Origin: Diploptera punctata
Lineage: Eukaryota; Arthropoda; Insecta; Blattodea; Blaberidae
Assembly: GCA_030220185.1 (NCBI GenBank)
Contig: JASPKZ010007303.1
Span: forward strand, 1,258,501 to 1,322,500
Length of the DNA: 64,000 nt
Direction of reading: 5' to 3'
The notes beneath the pieces were generated by a model that made no database searches, had not been told where the DNA came from, and worked only from the letters and a program-made list of their open reading frames with translations. Made by a program: the position numbers and the translations under genes. Position 1 is the first letter of the stretch. Each line of letters begins with the position of its first letter. Of the stretch, positions 1 to 10,726 are shown in pieces.

Positions 1-545
1 AGGAATTATATGCATAAAGAAATTAAACATAAGGCTCAATTCGGAAATGCATGTTATTATGCATTACAGGGACACTTGTCCCAAATTCTCTCAAAAAAGG
101 TAAACTGAAAATATATAAAACTATTATCCTTCCACTTATACGGATGCGAAACACGGACTTTTACTTTAAGGGAGAAGAAACGATTTCGAGTATATGATAA
201 TAAAATTGTTAGGGAAATTTTTAGACCAAAGAGAGGTGAACAGGCGAACGGACAAGACTGCACAAAGTGAGCTATATGGTCTTTATAGGAAAACATATAA
301 TAAGAACTATTAAGTCTCGTGTACTGCAGTGGGCTGGACATGAGGCACGAAAGGGGAATGAAAGAAAGGCATGACAACTTTTTTTTATGAAAACCAGAGG
401 AAAAACGACCAGTTGGTATATCAATAATGGGATGGGATTAACCATTATTTGACGGAAGTAGATTATACAGAGGATGATTGGAAAATATTAGCTCAGATAG
501 GGCCAGTATGTTAATTATGGTACAACAGCTTCGAACTGCCATGAA
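1..545 (+). pseudogene. RTE-A LINE, C-terminal fragment (degenerate)
   Basis: Broken frames match the RTE-A C-terminal region found intact elsewhere in the window (26687-27563, 21039-21800): a block like GCETWTLTLREE, then a RWAGHVARMGNE-like block, then GRPRMRWENN and a DW..LA.DRD end. Several indels and stops are present. It is cut by the window start, so its 5' extent is unknown. Confidence 0.75.
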
Positions 546-589
546 CTGAAGTGGTTGCTCTGGCAGACGACAGTACAAAGAGTCGAACG

Positions 590-816
590 ATTACACTGGC
601 CAACATGATTTTTGTCTCACGAGTACCAATAGTTGTATTAATGCAGTTTTTTTATTGTGTTTTCAAATATGTATTCGGAATGTCTCCATCACTCTGTTTT
701 TTATTTCATTTTCAATTAATGGATTTAAATAATTATTTTTTTAATAAACATTAAAAGACTGCATTAAGCACAACTATTGGTACTCATGAGACAAAAATGA
801 TGTTGACCAGTGTAAT
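590..816. mobile_element. Repeat F miniature copy with long terminal inverted repeats
   Basis: The ends are inverted copies of each other over about 58 bp (590-649 against 757-816), with outermost bases ATTACACTGG and CCAGTGTAAT. The middle is AT-rich and non-coding. The same terminal sequence closes the longer copies at 3276-3834 and 55018-55573, so this is a deletion derivative of that family. It sits between two RTE pieces. Superfamily not assigned. Confidence 0.7.
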
Positions 817-949
817 ACATCATCAGCATAAACTAAAAACTTATCAACACAGAAATGTTATAGCCTTCTTCAGCCTCTAAAGATTTGTTGGCATGTCCTA
901 GTGCAAAATTCAATAGCAGAGGACATAATGCATCTCCTTGCTTTCTTAT
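817..949 (-). pseudogene. RTE reverse transcriptase fragment
   Basis: The minus strand reads KQGDALCPLLLNFALGHA followed by a VYADDV block, the fingers/palm motifs (RQGD.LSP..FN and catalytic YADD) of RTE-clade reverse transcriptase. The fragment is short and frame-broken. It directly abuts repeat F. Confidence 0.65.
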
Positions 950-1189
950 TTATTCCTTATACATATATAAAAGTTTTGATTCTCTAATTTATTTTGAAAA
1001 TTAAGTCGTATATACTAAGTTTAATTGCGTCAAGCAAACATTTTCCACCGCTAGAGGATTGAAAATATTCTCACTAATATTTTAGCTTTCAGATTAATCT
1101 CTATTCATAATGTTACGATTTGTTAATTAACGAACTGCATCTTACATTTCTTATCCAAATGTTAGATGTCGAATTACAATATACTAGGA

Positions 1190-1402
1190 CATTCGATTTA
1201 GATTACATTTACATTACGAACTGTATGGTGCACTCCATCTGCAGCACCATTTCTAGATATCTCATTTATTCAATATAGAGCTTTCTGTATATCAACTATT
1301 GATTGAAATCGACTGCCATAGAAGTTCTTTGAACTTTGAGAATAAGTTATAGTCACAAGAGCTCCTGTCTGGTGAATTTGGTGGATGTTCGAATACTTCA
1401 CA
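1190..1402 (-). pseudogene. mariner-type transposase C-terminal remnant
   Basis: The minus strand reads HPPNSPDRSSCDYNLFSKFK, matching the HPPYSPDL.P.DY.LF..LK block around the third catalytic Asp of mariner transposases. Weaker similarity continues for about 40 codons with stops. No terminal inverted repeats were found. Confidence 0.6.
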
Positions 1403-1959
1403 ATTCCACCTTCTAAACAAATTCTACTGAACATATTTTCAGGCGGTATTACTTGCTAAGTGTGAGAAACAGTGAATGTATTCACAAAATATTGTTATTT
1501 CGAGAATTTCAATGTTACAGATTTATACAGTAAAGACTACTCAACAATTTACTACAAGATTACAAGATTACAAATAAATCTAAATCTAAATCTAAAATCT
1601 AATGGTCACCACTAGGATAGTTGATTTACACAAGTGTTGCCATTACTTATAGAATGCCCTAGAATTTGAGAATATGCGAGAAAACTAATAATTTGTAATG
1701 TTCATTAGCATCATCTTCTTCAAGGATTGAACAATAAAATGTTGGTTCCGGTCTCATGCAGAAAACTGATCTCTCCATCGTGTTCTTGGCCGTCCCACAC
1801 ATCTGTACCCCTCAGGCTTATATGTAAATAATTGTTTTGTTATACGTTCTTGATCCATTATTTTAATGTGGTCGAACCAATTTTGTTTATATTCTTTAAT
1901 TCTGTCTGTTAAACTGAATATGTTAAGCCCATTCCTAATATCTTTGCTATATATTTTAT

Positions 1960-2629
1960 CATAAGTAATGCCACGAGTGATTTCCAAATTAACGATAAAT
2001 TCACGACTCACGAAGTGAGGAGTCAATTTATCTAGATAATTTGGAAATCAAGAGTGACATTTTTTAGGACTATTTAACGAATAACATTAAGCTGTTTACT
2101 CACAAATCGTTATTTAAATATAGTTATTTTAAAATATTTATATATTTAATGTAAACGGCGATGTTTGAAAACAAGTGAGAAATGTTATGTTTCATTTGTT
2201 CATCACTGCAATGAGATCATATTTATTGTCAAATAGAATCGTAATATTATAAGAATGCACCCTAGTGGAGAAAAAAATGAAACATCATTACAGCTTATTA
2301 ATTCATTTCTGATGTCCTATGATGTAAATATGTCAATTATATTTTTCTGCAACGTTAATTCCTGGGAAATAATACGTTTGAAGAAAGTGCAAACAGGGGT
2401 TCCTTTTTTGCGATATAATCAATTGCTACGAATGTTTTTCATTATATCTCGAAAGCATAATCTGGTTACATTCGTGCACTGTATATATATATATACACAA
2501 TCTGGGAGCCACATGGCAAAATGATAGTGATAAAATAGAGGCGAAAAGCGACTGGGATTGGTTGTAAATCAAAATCCCTTGAAATATGATTAGTCGTTGA
2601 CAGCCATTTGGGGCATGAGTTAAATAGTC
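1960..2629 (+). mobile_element. Repeat B copy 1
   Basis: About 670 bp from CATAAGTAATG to GTTAAATAGTC, collinear with copies at 4126, 50478, 51569 and 59582 (+) and at 31426 (-). It begins with a strong foldback (inner hairpin 1993-2031). No protein was recognised. Non-autonomous and unclassified. Confidence 0.7.
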
Positions 2630-2861
2630 TTGTAAAATATACCTAGCTACATGCCTCATATGAAACACATTTCTACAGATTCTAGTTTTAGTTGATTTTT
2701 AGTCAAAATTCAATTTTCGGAGCCATATAACAACACAGGGACAGCCATAACCTTGTAAAATTTTAATTTTGTTTCTTTCCTCATGCATTTAAAAGAATTT
2801 CTAATTTTTCCACACATGTATCTGAATTTATTCAATTTATTTTCGACATCCCCTTCGTTTA

Positions 2862-3127
2862 ATATTAAAAAAAATTGTACCTGTTGTGGCAGTCGTCATG
2901 AACAAATTATATTTGTTTAAAATATTGAACTAGGCCTTTCGGAGCCGGCTCCATTTCTAAAGCTGTTCATTGGGTACTTTGAAAATGGAACCGGTTCCGA
3001 ACGGTCTAGCCGAATATTTTATATAAATATAATTTGTTGAGGACGACTGCCACAACAGGCACACGTGTTATTGTATTTTTAAATATTCAACAATAACCTC
3101 AACGGAATAAAATGTTTCTTAAAAGTG
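2862..3127. mobile_element. Miniature foldback PLE insertion
   Basis: Arms 2877-2962 and about 2990-3065 are inverted copies. Each carries a short stem-loop followed by CGAA(A/C)GG. The right side ends with CCTCAACGGAAT, shared with other PLE inserts here. Flanks are a 13-bp direct repeat with one mismatch (2849-2861 and 3128-3140, tcccctTcgttta type). It interrupts RTE-B. Confidence 0.6.
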
Positions 3128-3275
3128 TCCCCTTTGTTTATTGTATGTTACATCACATGCCAGGTAGTAATTAAAATGATTAATTTGTAATTTTTTTGGG
3201 ATAATTTCTAAAATAAAGATAGGACTTTATTTTTTTATTTATTCCTTATAACTCTATAAACATTTTTGTTCTATA

Positions 3276-3834
3276 ACACTGAGTAAAAAAAAAAGAAAGA
3301 TATTCTTTTTTCTCAGAAAGAAATGTGATTCTGATAGTATTTTTTTTCTCCTGAATTCAAATATGATATCGGGTTTTCTCAATCACTTAAGGTTTCCGAG
3401 AGAACAGGCATTTTTAATTTCAAACACTTTAATATTTTCTACATTCGTAACTACACAATATTCGAACATTCGGACTCGCCTAGAAAGTAAGAAATGACGA
3501 TTTTCTGCTATATTTCGCCTGTGGAGCATCCTTCTTGATGGTCCAACAATAATCGGCCAGCATATTAGGATTCCATTTGCCTTGATATCTCTTTTCCATA
3601 GCTGAAATCTCCTAATGAAAGTGTTCCCCGTGCTCATCGCTCACTGCGCCAAGATTTTCCGGGAAGAAATCTAGGTTTATTAAAAAAATAGTTATTTAAA
3701 TCCATTAATTGATTTTGAAATAAAAAAACTGTGGGTGATGGAGAAATTCCGAATACATATTTGAAAACACGATAAAAAACAGCATTAAGTACAACTATTG
3801 GTACTCATTAGATAAAATTCATGTTGACCAGTGT
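3276..3834. mobile_element. Repeat F copy 2 (longer, coding remnant inside)
   Basis: It runs from ACACTGAG to GACCAGTGT and is collinear over most of its length with 55018-55573. The right end matches the inverted repeat of the 590-816 copy. It holds the minus-strand coding remnant listed separately. Confidence 0.65.
3480..3683 (-). pseudogene. Unidentified conserved coding remnant in repeat F
   Basis: One minus-strand frame reads NLDFFPENLGAVSDEHGEHF, one stop, then EISAMEKRYQGKWNP.MLADYCW, ending in RKSSFLTF and a stop at 3480-3482. The repeat-F copy at 55 kb keeps the same frame (EHGEHFHQEISAMKKRYQGK) with different substitutions, so the block was once translated. I recall similar blocks in uncharacterised arthropod proteins but cannot assign a function. 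Confidence 0.55.
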
Positions 3835-4125
3835 AAAATCTTGAGAATCTATGGTCAGTGGAAGAGAGATTTTTATCCGAGTGAAATTACTTAAATATTT
3901 TATACAATGGAATGTATACGAGACAACTACGTTAGCTAGGACGTCTGGTAACAGAGTAGAAATTGTCTGGAAATAGTTTCATAAGTTATTTAATATCAAC
4001 ACAGAGAATGTTGTCACAATACGAGCGCGCTTCTACCACGCCATATATTGTCAAATAATCTGTGTATAATTCTTATACACCGAGTATCAAGACGGCGTTT
4101 CTGTAGTAACAGCAAGCGTGGTTAT
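3835..4125. other. No recognisable feature
   Basis: AT-rich sequence between repeat F and repeat B. I see no coding frame, motif or repeat in it. Confidence 0.5.
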
Positions 4126-4843
4126 CATAAGTAATGCCACAAGTGATTTCCAATTTATCTAGAGAATTTGGAAATCAAGAGTGGCATTTGTTAGGACTAT
4201 TTAACGAATAAAATTAAGCTGTTTACTCACAAATCATTATTTAACTATAGTTATTTAAAAATATTTATATATTTAATGTAAACGGCGATGTTTGAAAACA
4301 AATGATAAACGATTGGTACGCTTCATTTCCTTCCTTTGTTCATCACTGCAACCAGATCATAATATAATTTATTGCCAAAGGATCGCAATATTGTAAGAAT
4401 GCACCCTAGTGGAGAAATTTATAACCAACGTTATAGTTATTAATTAATTTCTGGTGTCCTATGATGTAAATATGTCAATTATATCTTTCTGCAACGTCAT
4501 TTCCTGGAAAATATCTCGTTTAAGAAATTGCAAACAGTGTTTCTTTTTTATTGTTTTGGTATAATCAATTGTTACAAATGTTTTTATATTATCTATTGCA
4601 TGCGCTTTCTGCTGACATTCATGCACTATATATACAATCTGGTAGCCGTATTTCTTGGTGGGTCAGTCACTGCAAAATAATGCTATGACCTATTCAGAAT
4701 GTTAAAAAAGAGGTGCTTTCCTTATTATGATAAACTTTAGTTGGTAAATTTTAGGCGAAACAGGACTGTGATTGGTTGTAAATAAAAAATCATTGAAATG
4801 TGATTGGTCATTGACTCCCATTTGGGGCATGAGTTAAATAGTC
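4126..4843 (+). mobile_element. Repeat B copy 2
   Basis: Full-length copy with the same ends as copy 1. The inner terminal hairpin is deleted, leaving only the outer arms. A further 60-bp piece of the same left end (4844-4903) follows directly, suggesting a partial tandem or a second truncated copy. Confidence 0.7.
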
Positions 4844-4940
4844 TAGATGATTTAGAAATCAACAGTGGCATTTATTAGGACTATTTAATGAATAAAATTA
4901 AGCAACACAGTACAATAAAATAAAGATAATAACAAAGTAA

Positions 4941-5655
4941 ATAACTAACTCACTGACACTATCAATCCCATAGGTTCATGGAGATAAGTTTTGCATACAT
5001 GCCTATCCTGGGCTAAAGATTAAAGTTTCCCTGTATATTCAACTTCTCTCATATCATGGTTAATATTATTCTCCCACCTCATTCTTGGTCTTTCTCTTGG
5101 ATGTTTTACTTCTGGTTTTCTTATAAGAAGTTTCCATGCCCCTTTATTCATTCCCCATTCATGCTATATTTCCGCCTATTGTAGTCTATGCCATTTAACT
5201 GTTCTTATTATATCATGTAGCTCACTACTCCGTATTATGAAGTCTTCTCCATTCACCTGTCTGATCATCTGTCTTTGGTTCAAACATTTTCCTAAGAACT
5301 TTATTCTCAAATATTCGTAACCTTTTTCCTCCCTTAACGTAATAGTCCATGTTTCACATCCATGTAATATAACTGGGAGAATAACATTTTTATATATTTT
5401 CATTTTAACGTTTGTTGAGACAACAAGAGACCCTGCAATGCGTAATAGCATACATTTCCAAAATTGAGCCTATGTTTAATTTCTTTGCGCACCTCATTCC
5501 TATTTGTAATTATTGTTAATAGGTATTTGAATTCAGCCACTTCTTCAAAATTTCCCATTTGTAATTATCTGTCCATTAACTGTATAATGTATTTCTATGT
5601 GTGAATATGTATATGTTCACCTCCAGTCCCAAATTCTTACCAATAACAAAGTGTT
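4941..5655 (-). pseudogene. RTE-A LINE 3' half (degenerate)
   Basis: It begins at the 3' end (TAACTAACTCACTG, tail remnant) and reads back through GRPRMRWEN, GCETWTITLREE (5176-5451 frame) and the YLGT.I.N upstream block. Frameshifts prevent a full ORF. It ends where the endonuclease pseudogene begins. Confidence 0.75.
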
Positions 5656-5661
5656 CATACA

Positions 5662-6962
5662 ATAGCGGGGCGCTAGAGGAATTAGATAAATCACCCTTGG
5701 GTATAGTCGCTATACAGGAAGTTTGATAGCCAGGAGAAGGTAGTCAGGAATCAGGAAGCTTTGCATTATACTACGGGGGTGGAGAAAGACCTGAATTTGG
5801 AACGGGTTTTTTAGTCCGAAGGAGGATCTTATCCGCTATCCGAGATATTAAGTTTGTCAGTGATAGGATATCATACATAATTCTAAAGGGTAAACGGCAT
5901 GATTTTGTAATTGTAAATGTACATGCCCCCACAGAAGATAAAGATGACAAGATCAAGGATGAGTTCTATGAAGAATTAGAATGCGTATTTGATAGCCTTT
6001 CACGATATCATATGAACATTGTCTTAGGAGATTTTAATGCAAAAGTGGGGCGGGAAGATATATTCAAACCAACAATAGGCAAATTCAGTCTTCATGAAGA
6101 TAGTAACGACAATGGGGTTAGATTAGTCACCTTTGCCACATCAAAGAATCTCATTGTTAAGAGCACAACATTTCAGCATAAGGATATTCATAAATACACC
6201 TGGACGTCTCGAGGTGGCAAAACTCGAAACCAGATAGATCACGTATTAGTGGACAAACGTTGGCACAGCGGCATCATCGATGTTAGATCAGTTAGAGGGA
6301 CAGACTGCAATTCGGATCATCACCTGGTCAGGGTGAAAATCAGACAACGGCTATCGCTAATGAGAGGAACAAACGCTAAAGATGATTCTGAAAAATTTGA
6401 TTTAAAAAACTTGAAAAATGATGAAATGCAGCAAGAATACCAAATTAAAATTGCTAATAGATTTGAAGTACTGAAATCTTCAGATAACAATGTAGCAAAC
6501 GAAGAAGAAACTGATATAAATAAAGAATGGGAGGCTATAAGAGATACTATTAAATTGTCAGCATCAGAAAGCATTGGCTGTTTAAAAAAGAGGCAAAACA
6601 AGAAATGGTTTGATGAGGAATGTGCCGACATTGTAAAGAAAAGAAAGCAAGAAAAAATGAAATGGTTACACTAGCCAAATGAGGTAAATTTGGAGCAATT
6701 GGGTAGTGTCAGACGGGAAACCACAAGGTTGCTAAAGAGTAAAAAGAGGGAATATCTGAGAGAGAAGATTAATGATCTTGAAATGAATGCCAAAAATAGG
6801 AACATTAGATAATTATATCAGGGAATCAGGATAGAGAAGAAAGTGTTTCAGGCAAGAACAAATATAATTAGGAATGAAAATGGGGATATGATTGCAGATT
6901 CCAGGAGTATATTAAATAGATGGAAAAGTTACTTTAATCAATTATTAAATGTACACCCTTAG
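5662..6962 (+). pseudogene. RTE-F LINE, APE-type endonuclease domain, 3'-truncated
   Basis: This would nick target DNA for target-primed reverse transcription. The frame is open from 5730 to 6674, with an extra upstream piece (LGIVAIQEV, 5691-5720) cut off by a stop. Visible endonuclease motifs are VHAPTEDKDD, then NIVLGDFNAKVG (catalytic GDFN), TWTSRGGKTRNQIDHVLVD and the end motif SDHHLV, in the right order. After the stop at 6672 the same frame continues through one more stop to 6962 (KSKKREYLREKI, then LNRWKSYFNQLLN), the linker before the reverse transcriptase, where the element is cut. The layout matches RTE elements annotated as craniofacial development protein 2-like in arthropods. 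Two to three stops make it non-functional. Confidence 0.85.
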
Positions 6963-7129
6963 ACAAACAAAATGAGTCATCCGCTGATACTATCAATCGA
7001 TCGGGGAACTTCGTGAGCGCTCGCAAAAGCCGTATTCACATCAACACGTTTTCAATAATTGTACTGGGTTGTTTGCTAGTTAATGCAGTGCACACTCAAG
7101 CAACATTAAAGAGAGAGTTTGGCTTAGTG

Positions 7130-7210
7130 TGTTTCCATGGTCGAGAGGTTTAATAGACATCGTCTGGGTTCGTAACCTCACGGGTTCGATTCCCGTTCTA
7201 CCTTTTTTTT
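7130..7210 (+). tRNA. tRNA-like sequence with oligo-T (probable pseudogene)
   Basis: A T-arm with a perfect 5-bp stem (ACGGG 7180-7184, CCCGT 7192-7196) contains the box B GGTTCGATTCC. A degenerate box A-like TGGTCGAGAGG lies upstream and an oligo-T run at 7203-7210 could act as a Pol III stop. No acceptor stem can be formed with the upstream bases. Confidence 0.45.
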
Positions 7211-7383
7211 TAACGAAATGTTAGAATAGCATTTTGCCTGTAATGTAGTTTCATATTAAATTTTATATTTGAGTTTTATGGCTTTAATGCACACACAAAA
7301 ACACAAATTAAAACCTTCTTCTAATAAGTAAATGAGGAAAGAAAATAATATATTCTAAAATGAAAACTTTAACAAAAACAAAA

Positions 7384-7608
7384 TCAATATCGGGTGTATG
7401 AATCCTCAGCATCTATTACCGCCCTCAATCTGCGGGGCATTCATGCAAATTTCTACAGGCACGTGGACGATCGGCTAGAGCATTCCATGCGTCTTGAATT
7501 TGTGCCCATAAGCCATCTTTCGTCTTTCGTGCATCTGCAGGCCAATTATAGTTCATCTCTATTTTTATTGTAGCCCACACATTTTCGATTGGACTCAAAT
7601 CTGGTGAA
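7384..7608 (-). pseudogene. Tc1-like transposase C-terminal fragment
   Basis: The minus strand reads SPDLSPIENVWATIKIEMN, then TKDGLWAQIQDAWNALADRP, and after a small frameshift MPRRLRAVIDAEDSYTRY and a stop at 7384-7386. The block carries the conserved DL.PIENVW motif of Tc1/mariner transposases. It is truncated at 7608 by the PLE that follows. Confidence 0.85.
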
Positions 7609-7990
7609 CAGCGAAATTTGATTTTCCTTCTCCTTTAACAATAAAATCAAATTTCGCTAAACACATTTCATAAAGCGGCCACAGTTTCAACAATATCGAT
7701 AATACAATGTCAATTATACACAGAGAAAATAACACGCATAAAATTAACATTTTAGAAATAATCGAAATTATCAAAAAGGCCAAGAATACAAACATTCTCA
7801 ACGAAAATATGCCTAATGAGCAAAACCCTCTATTAGACATAAGTTAATTCAATACTACTACAACAATTCCGGAAGATGAAGCATGCATCGAAAGGCCTAG
7901 AGTGAAATCAACGAAAATTTTAAATAGTTGAGGAAGACGGTAGTATACAAGGTAAAAAAAAATATATATAATTTAACATTGTTATAACCT
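7609..7990 (+). mobile_element. Penelope-like element, 3' fragment with inverted 5' tip
   Basis: The plus strand reads FAKHIS*SGHSFNNIDNTM then HRENNTHKINILE, matching the C-terminal part of the GIY-YIG ORF at 15907-16347 (FAKH/YAKH, GH, HRENN..KINVLE). The hairpin AAGC/ATGCATC followed by GAAAGGCC and the GTTGAGGAAGACGG segment of PLE ends follow. The first 17 bases are flipped: 7610-7625 is the exact inverse of 7643-7658. Confidence 0.65.
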
Positions 7991-8104
7991 CAAAGGTATA
8001 AAAAACAATTATGAACTTAAAAAGTATAGATTAATTCAAATGTCGAAATAAAATGTATTTAATTCATAAAACGTTTTAATACAAATATCACGAAAAAACT
8101 GCAT

Positions 8105-8178
8105 AATTGAAGACGCGAACCTGCGATCTTCATTAACAGAAACAGTGACCGCATGCTTTATCGCCGAGCTATCAGGAC
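8105..8178 (-). tRNA. tRNA-like remnant
   Basis: The minus strand shows a box A-like ATAGCTCGGCG and a box B-like GCAGGTTCGCGTC at normal spacing. The stems are poor, so this is a tRNA-derived relic or SINE head rather than a gene. Confidence 0.35.
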
Positions 8179-8337
8179 ACGTAGAGTCTTCAGTTCATGC
8201 CACATAACTCAGTAGTTCAGAGACTGCACAATTATGACTAGTTTCCTAGTTTGAACCCAGCGCTGTGCCGAGTATAACTTAGAAGATATGTGCGTTCAAG
8301 AGATGAGCCATTTTTTTTGTCGAAGGGTGTACACGCA

Positions 8338-8376
8338 CAAGCACGCACGCACGCACACACACACAGACACACACAC

Positions 8377-8411
<35 letters not shown>
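8338..8411. repeat. Compound (AC)n / (TA)n microsatellite
   Basis: Runs of CACGCACG, then ACACAC, then about 14 TA units. Confidence 0.9.
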
Positions 8412-8416
8412 AAAAA

Positions 8417-8668
8417 TGTTAAGTCTAGTAGAAAGTGAAGAGCTCGATGTATTATTTGGAATAGGAATGAAATTAACCTCTACTAGGAAAACCAGGGGGA
8501 AAGCGTCTTTATGTAGACCAACGATGAGATGCGAGAATTCAAAGGTAATCCATTCTTTGAGAGAGGGAAATATTGTAAAATATGGCTCCGAGTAGGGATA
8601 TATGGAAAGCCCATCTCTGCGCGCCCATGAACCTCCGAATTCTATAGTGGCAGAGATATAGTTAATTA
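8417..8668 (+). pseudogene. RTE-A LINE 3' end, very degenerate
   Basis: It aligns base by base with the RTE-A 3' end: GGAAAACCAGGGGGAAA, AGACCAACGATGAGATG, then AGGGATATATGGAAAG and GCGCGCCCATGAACCT just before the tail. Many substitutions mark an old copy. Confidence 0.55.
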
Positions 8669-8928
8669 GATAGTACCACATATAAAAAATCTGGATTTAA
8701 GCTAGGGACTCCAGAATACGAGGAAAATCACACGATTTCATCGATTTTTCCACCAAGGTTCTCATTAAATAAGAATAGGCCTACATGTTAAAGCGAGGAA
8801 AAAGAGAGAATGAAAATGGGGCGAAAGAAATAAAGAGCTAGAAGGAATTGCATTATGGAGGTAGCGCCCCTACTGCATTATAGATTCTTTCTCCAAGTGT
8901 CGGCCATATCATCTTCTTCAACGTCTCT
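8669..8928. other. No recognisable feature
   Basis: No coding frame or known repeat seen in this stretch. Confidence 0.5.
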
Positions 8929-9045
8929 TAGATCATTCTCATGGTAACGTAACAATGCTAAATATTAGGCTAGTGTTTCTATGTATGAACATATACCTCT
9001 TCAAAAAATATGTAATCCGGATACTTAATCATTCCTAATAATTCC
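8929..9045 (+). repeat. Diverged direct repeat, copy 1
   Basis: It resembles 9794-9927 in collinear blocks (TTAGATCATT, TGTATGAA.ATATACC, ACTTAATCATTCCT). Nature unknown. Confidence 0.5.
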
Positions 9046-9484
9046 TACAGTCTCTCCAGCCTAAGAAACATACTTTGACCTTTGACATTTAACTTCCGAG
9101 TGTATTACTGCGCTCACCACTTGTATTATAACATCACTATGATGGTTGTCCAGCGACTCGATTTTCTTCCCGCTGCCTTTAATTAAATACAAAGATGCCG
9201 ACTACCGCCACTTTAATAAATCCGCATTCTGAAGAAATGTTGCCCGGCAACCGCTTTTCTATAGTCGTACAACAATCATAGTGAAACGATAACATAAGGA
9301 TATACGACCTCTGTCTGCTGCTTGTTACAAGCCGATAAATTAATGCACATTCTTTCTATTTTTTAATGTTGCAGATTGTATTAACATACAAAACGAATTA
9401 AATTATAATTGTTAATATTAAACAGATTAATTCAAATCAGACATTTACATTAAAATAACTGTATACCTACTTATAGAAAAACTT
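9046..9484. other. No recognisable feature
   Basis: AT-rich single-copy-looking sequence. No motif supported. Confidence 0.45.
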
Positions 9485-9735
9485 ATTCCCGGAGAGGACA
9501 AGCTTCCTAGGCGAGTTTTTTTCGGATTTTTTCCTCACCCACAAGAAAAATGTCAGGTCGCTTTGAGGCCCATACGTTCCCCGAATGTCGTCCGGACATC
9601 ATCATCATCATCCATGTTGCGAAAATCAACGGAAGCTACCACAACTATAGCCCCCTTGTATGGCTGCAATACATAGCATTTCATTGCTATGACTTCAGTG
9701 AAATACCTGTCCTGGGGCAGAGCACTATGGAATAG
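9485..9735 (+). mobile_element. SINE A, head-truncated copy
   Basis: It matches the SINE A body from the GGACAAGCTTCC segment through TCCTCACC, GAGGCCCATACG, a CATCATCATC stretch and the 3' part (TGCAATACATAGCA, CAGTGAAATACCTGTCC, CTATGGAAT). The tRNA-related head is missing. Confidence 0.65.
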
Positions 9736-9793
9736 AAGAATTGTGTGGTGGAATAATACATTATAAGTTATTTCCTTCCCAGTGAACCATATA

Positions 9794-9927
9794 TTTTTCT
9801 TCAGCGTCTTTTAGATCATTTCCATGGTCATGTGGCAATGCAAAATAAAATAATAGAGTTTTTTATGTATGAATATATACCGCTTCCAAAATTATGTAAT
9901 CGTGCTACTTAATCATTCCTGTTAACC
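9794..9927 (+). repeat. Diverged direct repeat, copy 2
   Basis: Partner of 8929-9045, at about 75-80% similarity by eye. Confidence 0.5.
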
Positions 9928-10435
9928 TAACTAATTAACTAACTGGCGGACACCATCGAACCCGGAGTTTCATGGCCTCGGGGAATATAGCTCTCCATAC
10001 ATTCCTATCTTACACTAAAGTTTTTAATTATTCCTCAAATAATATTAATGTTATTCTCCCACCCCATTCTTCGCCTATCTTGAACGATTTCCATCTGGTT
10101 TTCCTATAAGGAGGTTCCAAACACGTCTGTCATTTCGCATTCGTTCCACATGTCCTACCCATCGTAGTCTACGATCTGATGTCCCATAAGGATCATGTAA
10201 CTCACTGTTATGCAATCTCCTCCATTCGCCTGTCCATTACTCTTTGATAAAATAATTCCTAAGTACTATACTCTATTACACGTAATATTTCTCCTTCTAT
10301 AAACAAGTGTCTATGTTTCACATCTATGTAATACTAGTGGATGTATAACTGTTTTATATAATTTCAGTTTAACTATTTTGAGAGAAGCTGGGATGACAAG
10401 AGTCCTTGTAGTACACAATAGCATGCATATATATA
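9916..10435 (-). pseudogene. RTE-A LINE 3' half (degenerate)
   Basis: It starts with the tail relic TAACTAACTGGCGG and reads back through the GRPRMRW, CETW and ALQ.LL blocks of RTE-A, with indels throughout. Confidence 0.7.
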
Positions 10436-10722
10436 TGCCATAGTAACCTCAGGGATTCCCATCTAGGGGATATGTGGATGGCCTAAGCTGAGAAAAACAT
10501 TGCTTCCACTTACTTGTGTTTTGCTCCTTTTATATTTTCTTATATAGCCTCTCTTGGCTAATTCTTGTTTTTTTGACTCTGATGTTATTAGAGCATCCGA
10601 GGCTTAGGAGATCTTTTCCTCTCTACTGATCTATCTAATTCTTAAAACCTCTTGGGCTCTCACCTTGATGGGTTTACCTTGTTACTGACATATTAGGTAA
10701 ATAAGGAACAAAAATGCCTACA
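10436..10722. other. No recognisable feature
   Basis: No frame or repeat identified, up to the TTAA site of the next element. Confidence 0.45.
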
Positions 10723-10726
10723 TTAA

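Larger units (their letters stand above)
1709..3185 (-). pseudogene. RTE-B LINE C-terminal region, split by two insertions
   Basis: Three collinear minus-strand pieces (3185-3128, 2861-2632, 1959-1709) give, in order, a LYGSEN-like block, an E..FL-type block and the C-terminal blocks NWFDHIKIMDQERI and GRPRTRWRDQF. The gaps are repeat B (1960-2629) and a small PLE (2862-3127). A short (ATC/TTC) tail lies at the low-coordinate end. Confidence 0.65.

Noticed and set aside
7595..7840. 81-codon hydrophobic minus-strand ORF resembling a membrane protein
   Set aside because: It is mostly antisense to the PLE C-terminal fragment, whose plus frame matches the 15.9-16.3 kb GIY-YIG ORF.
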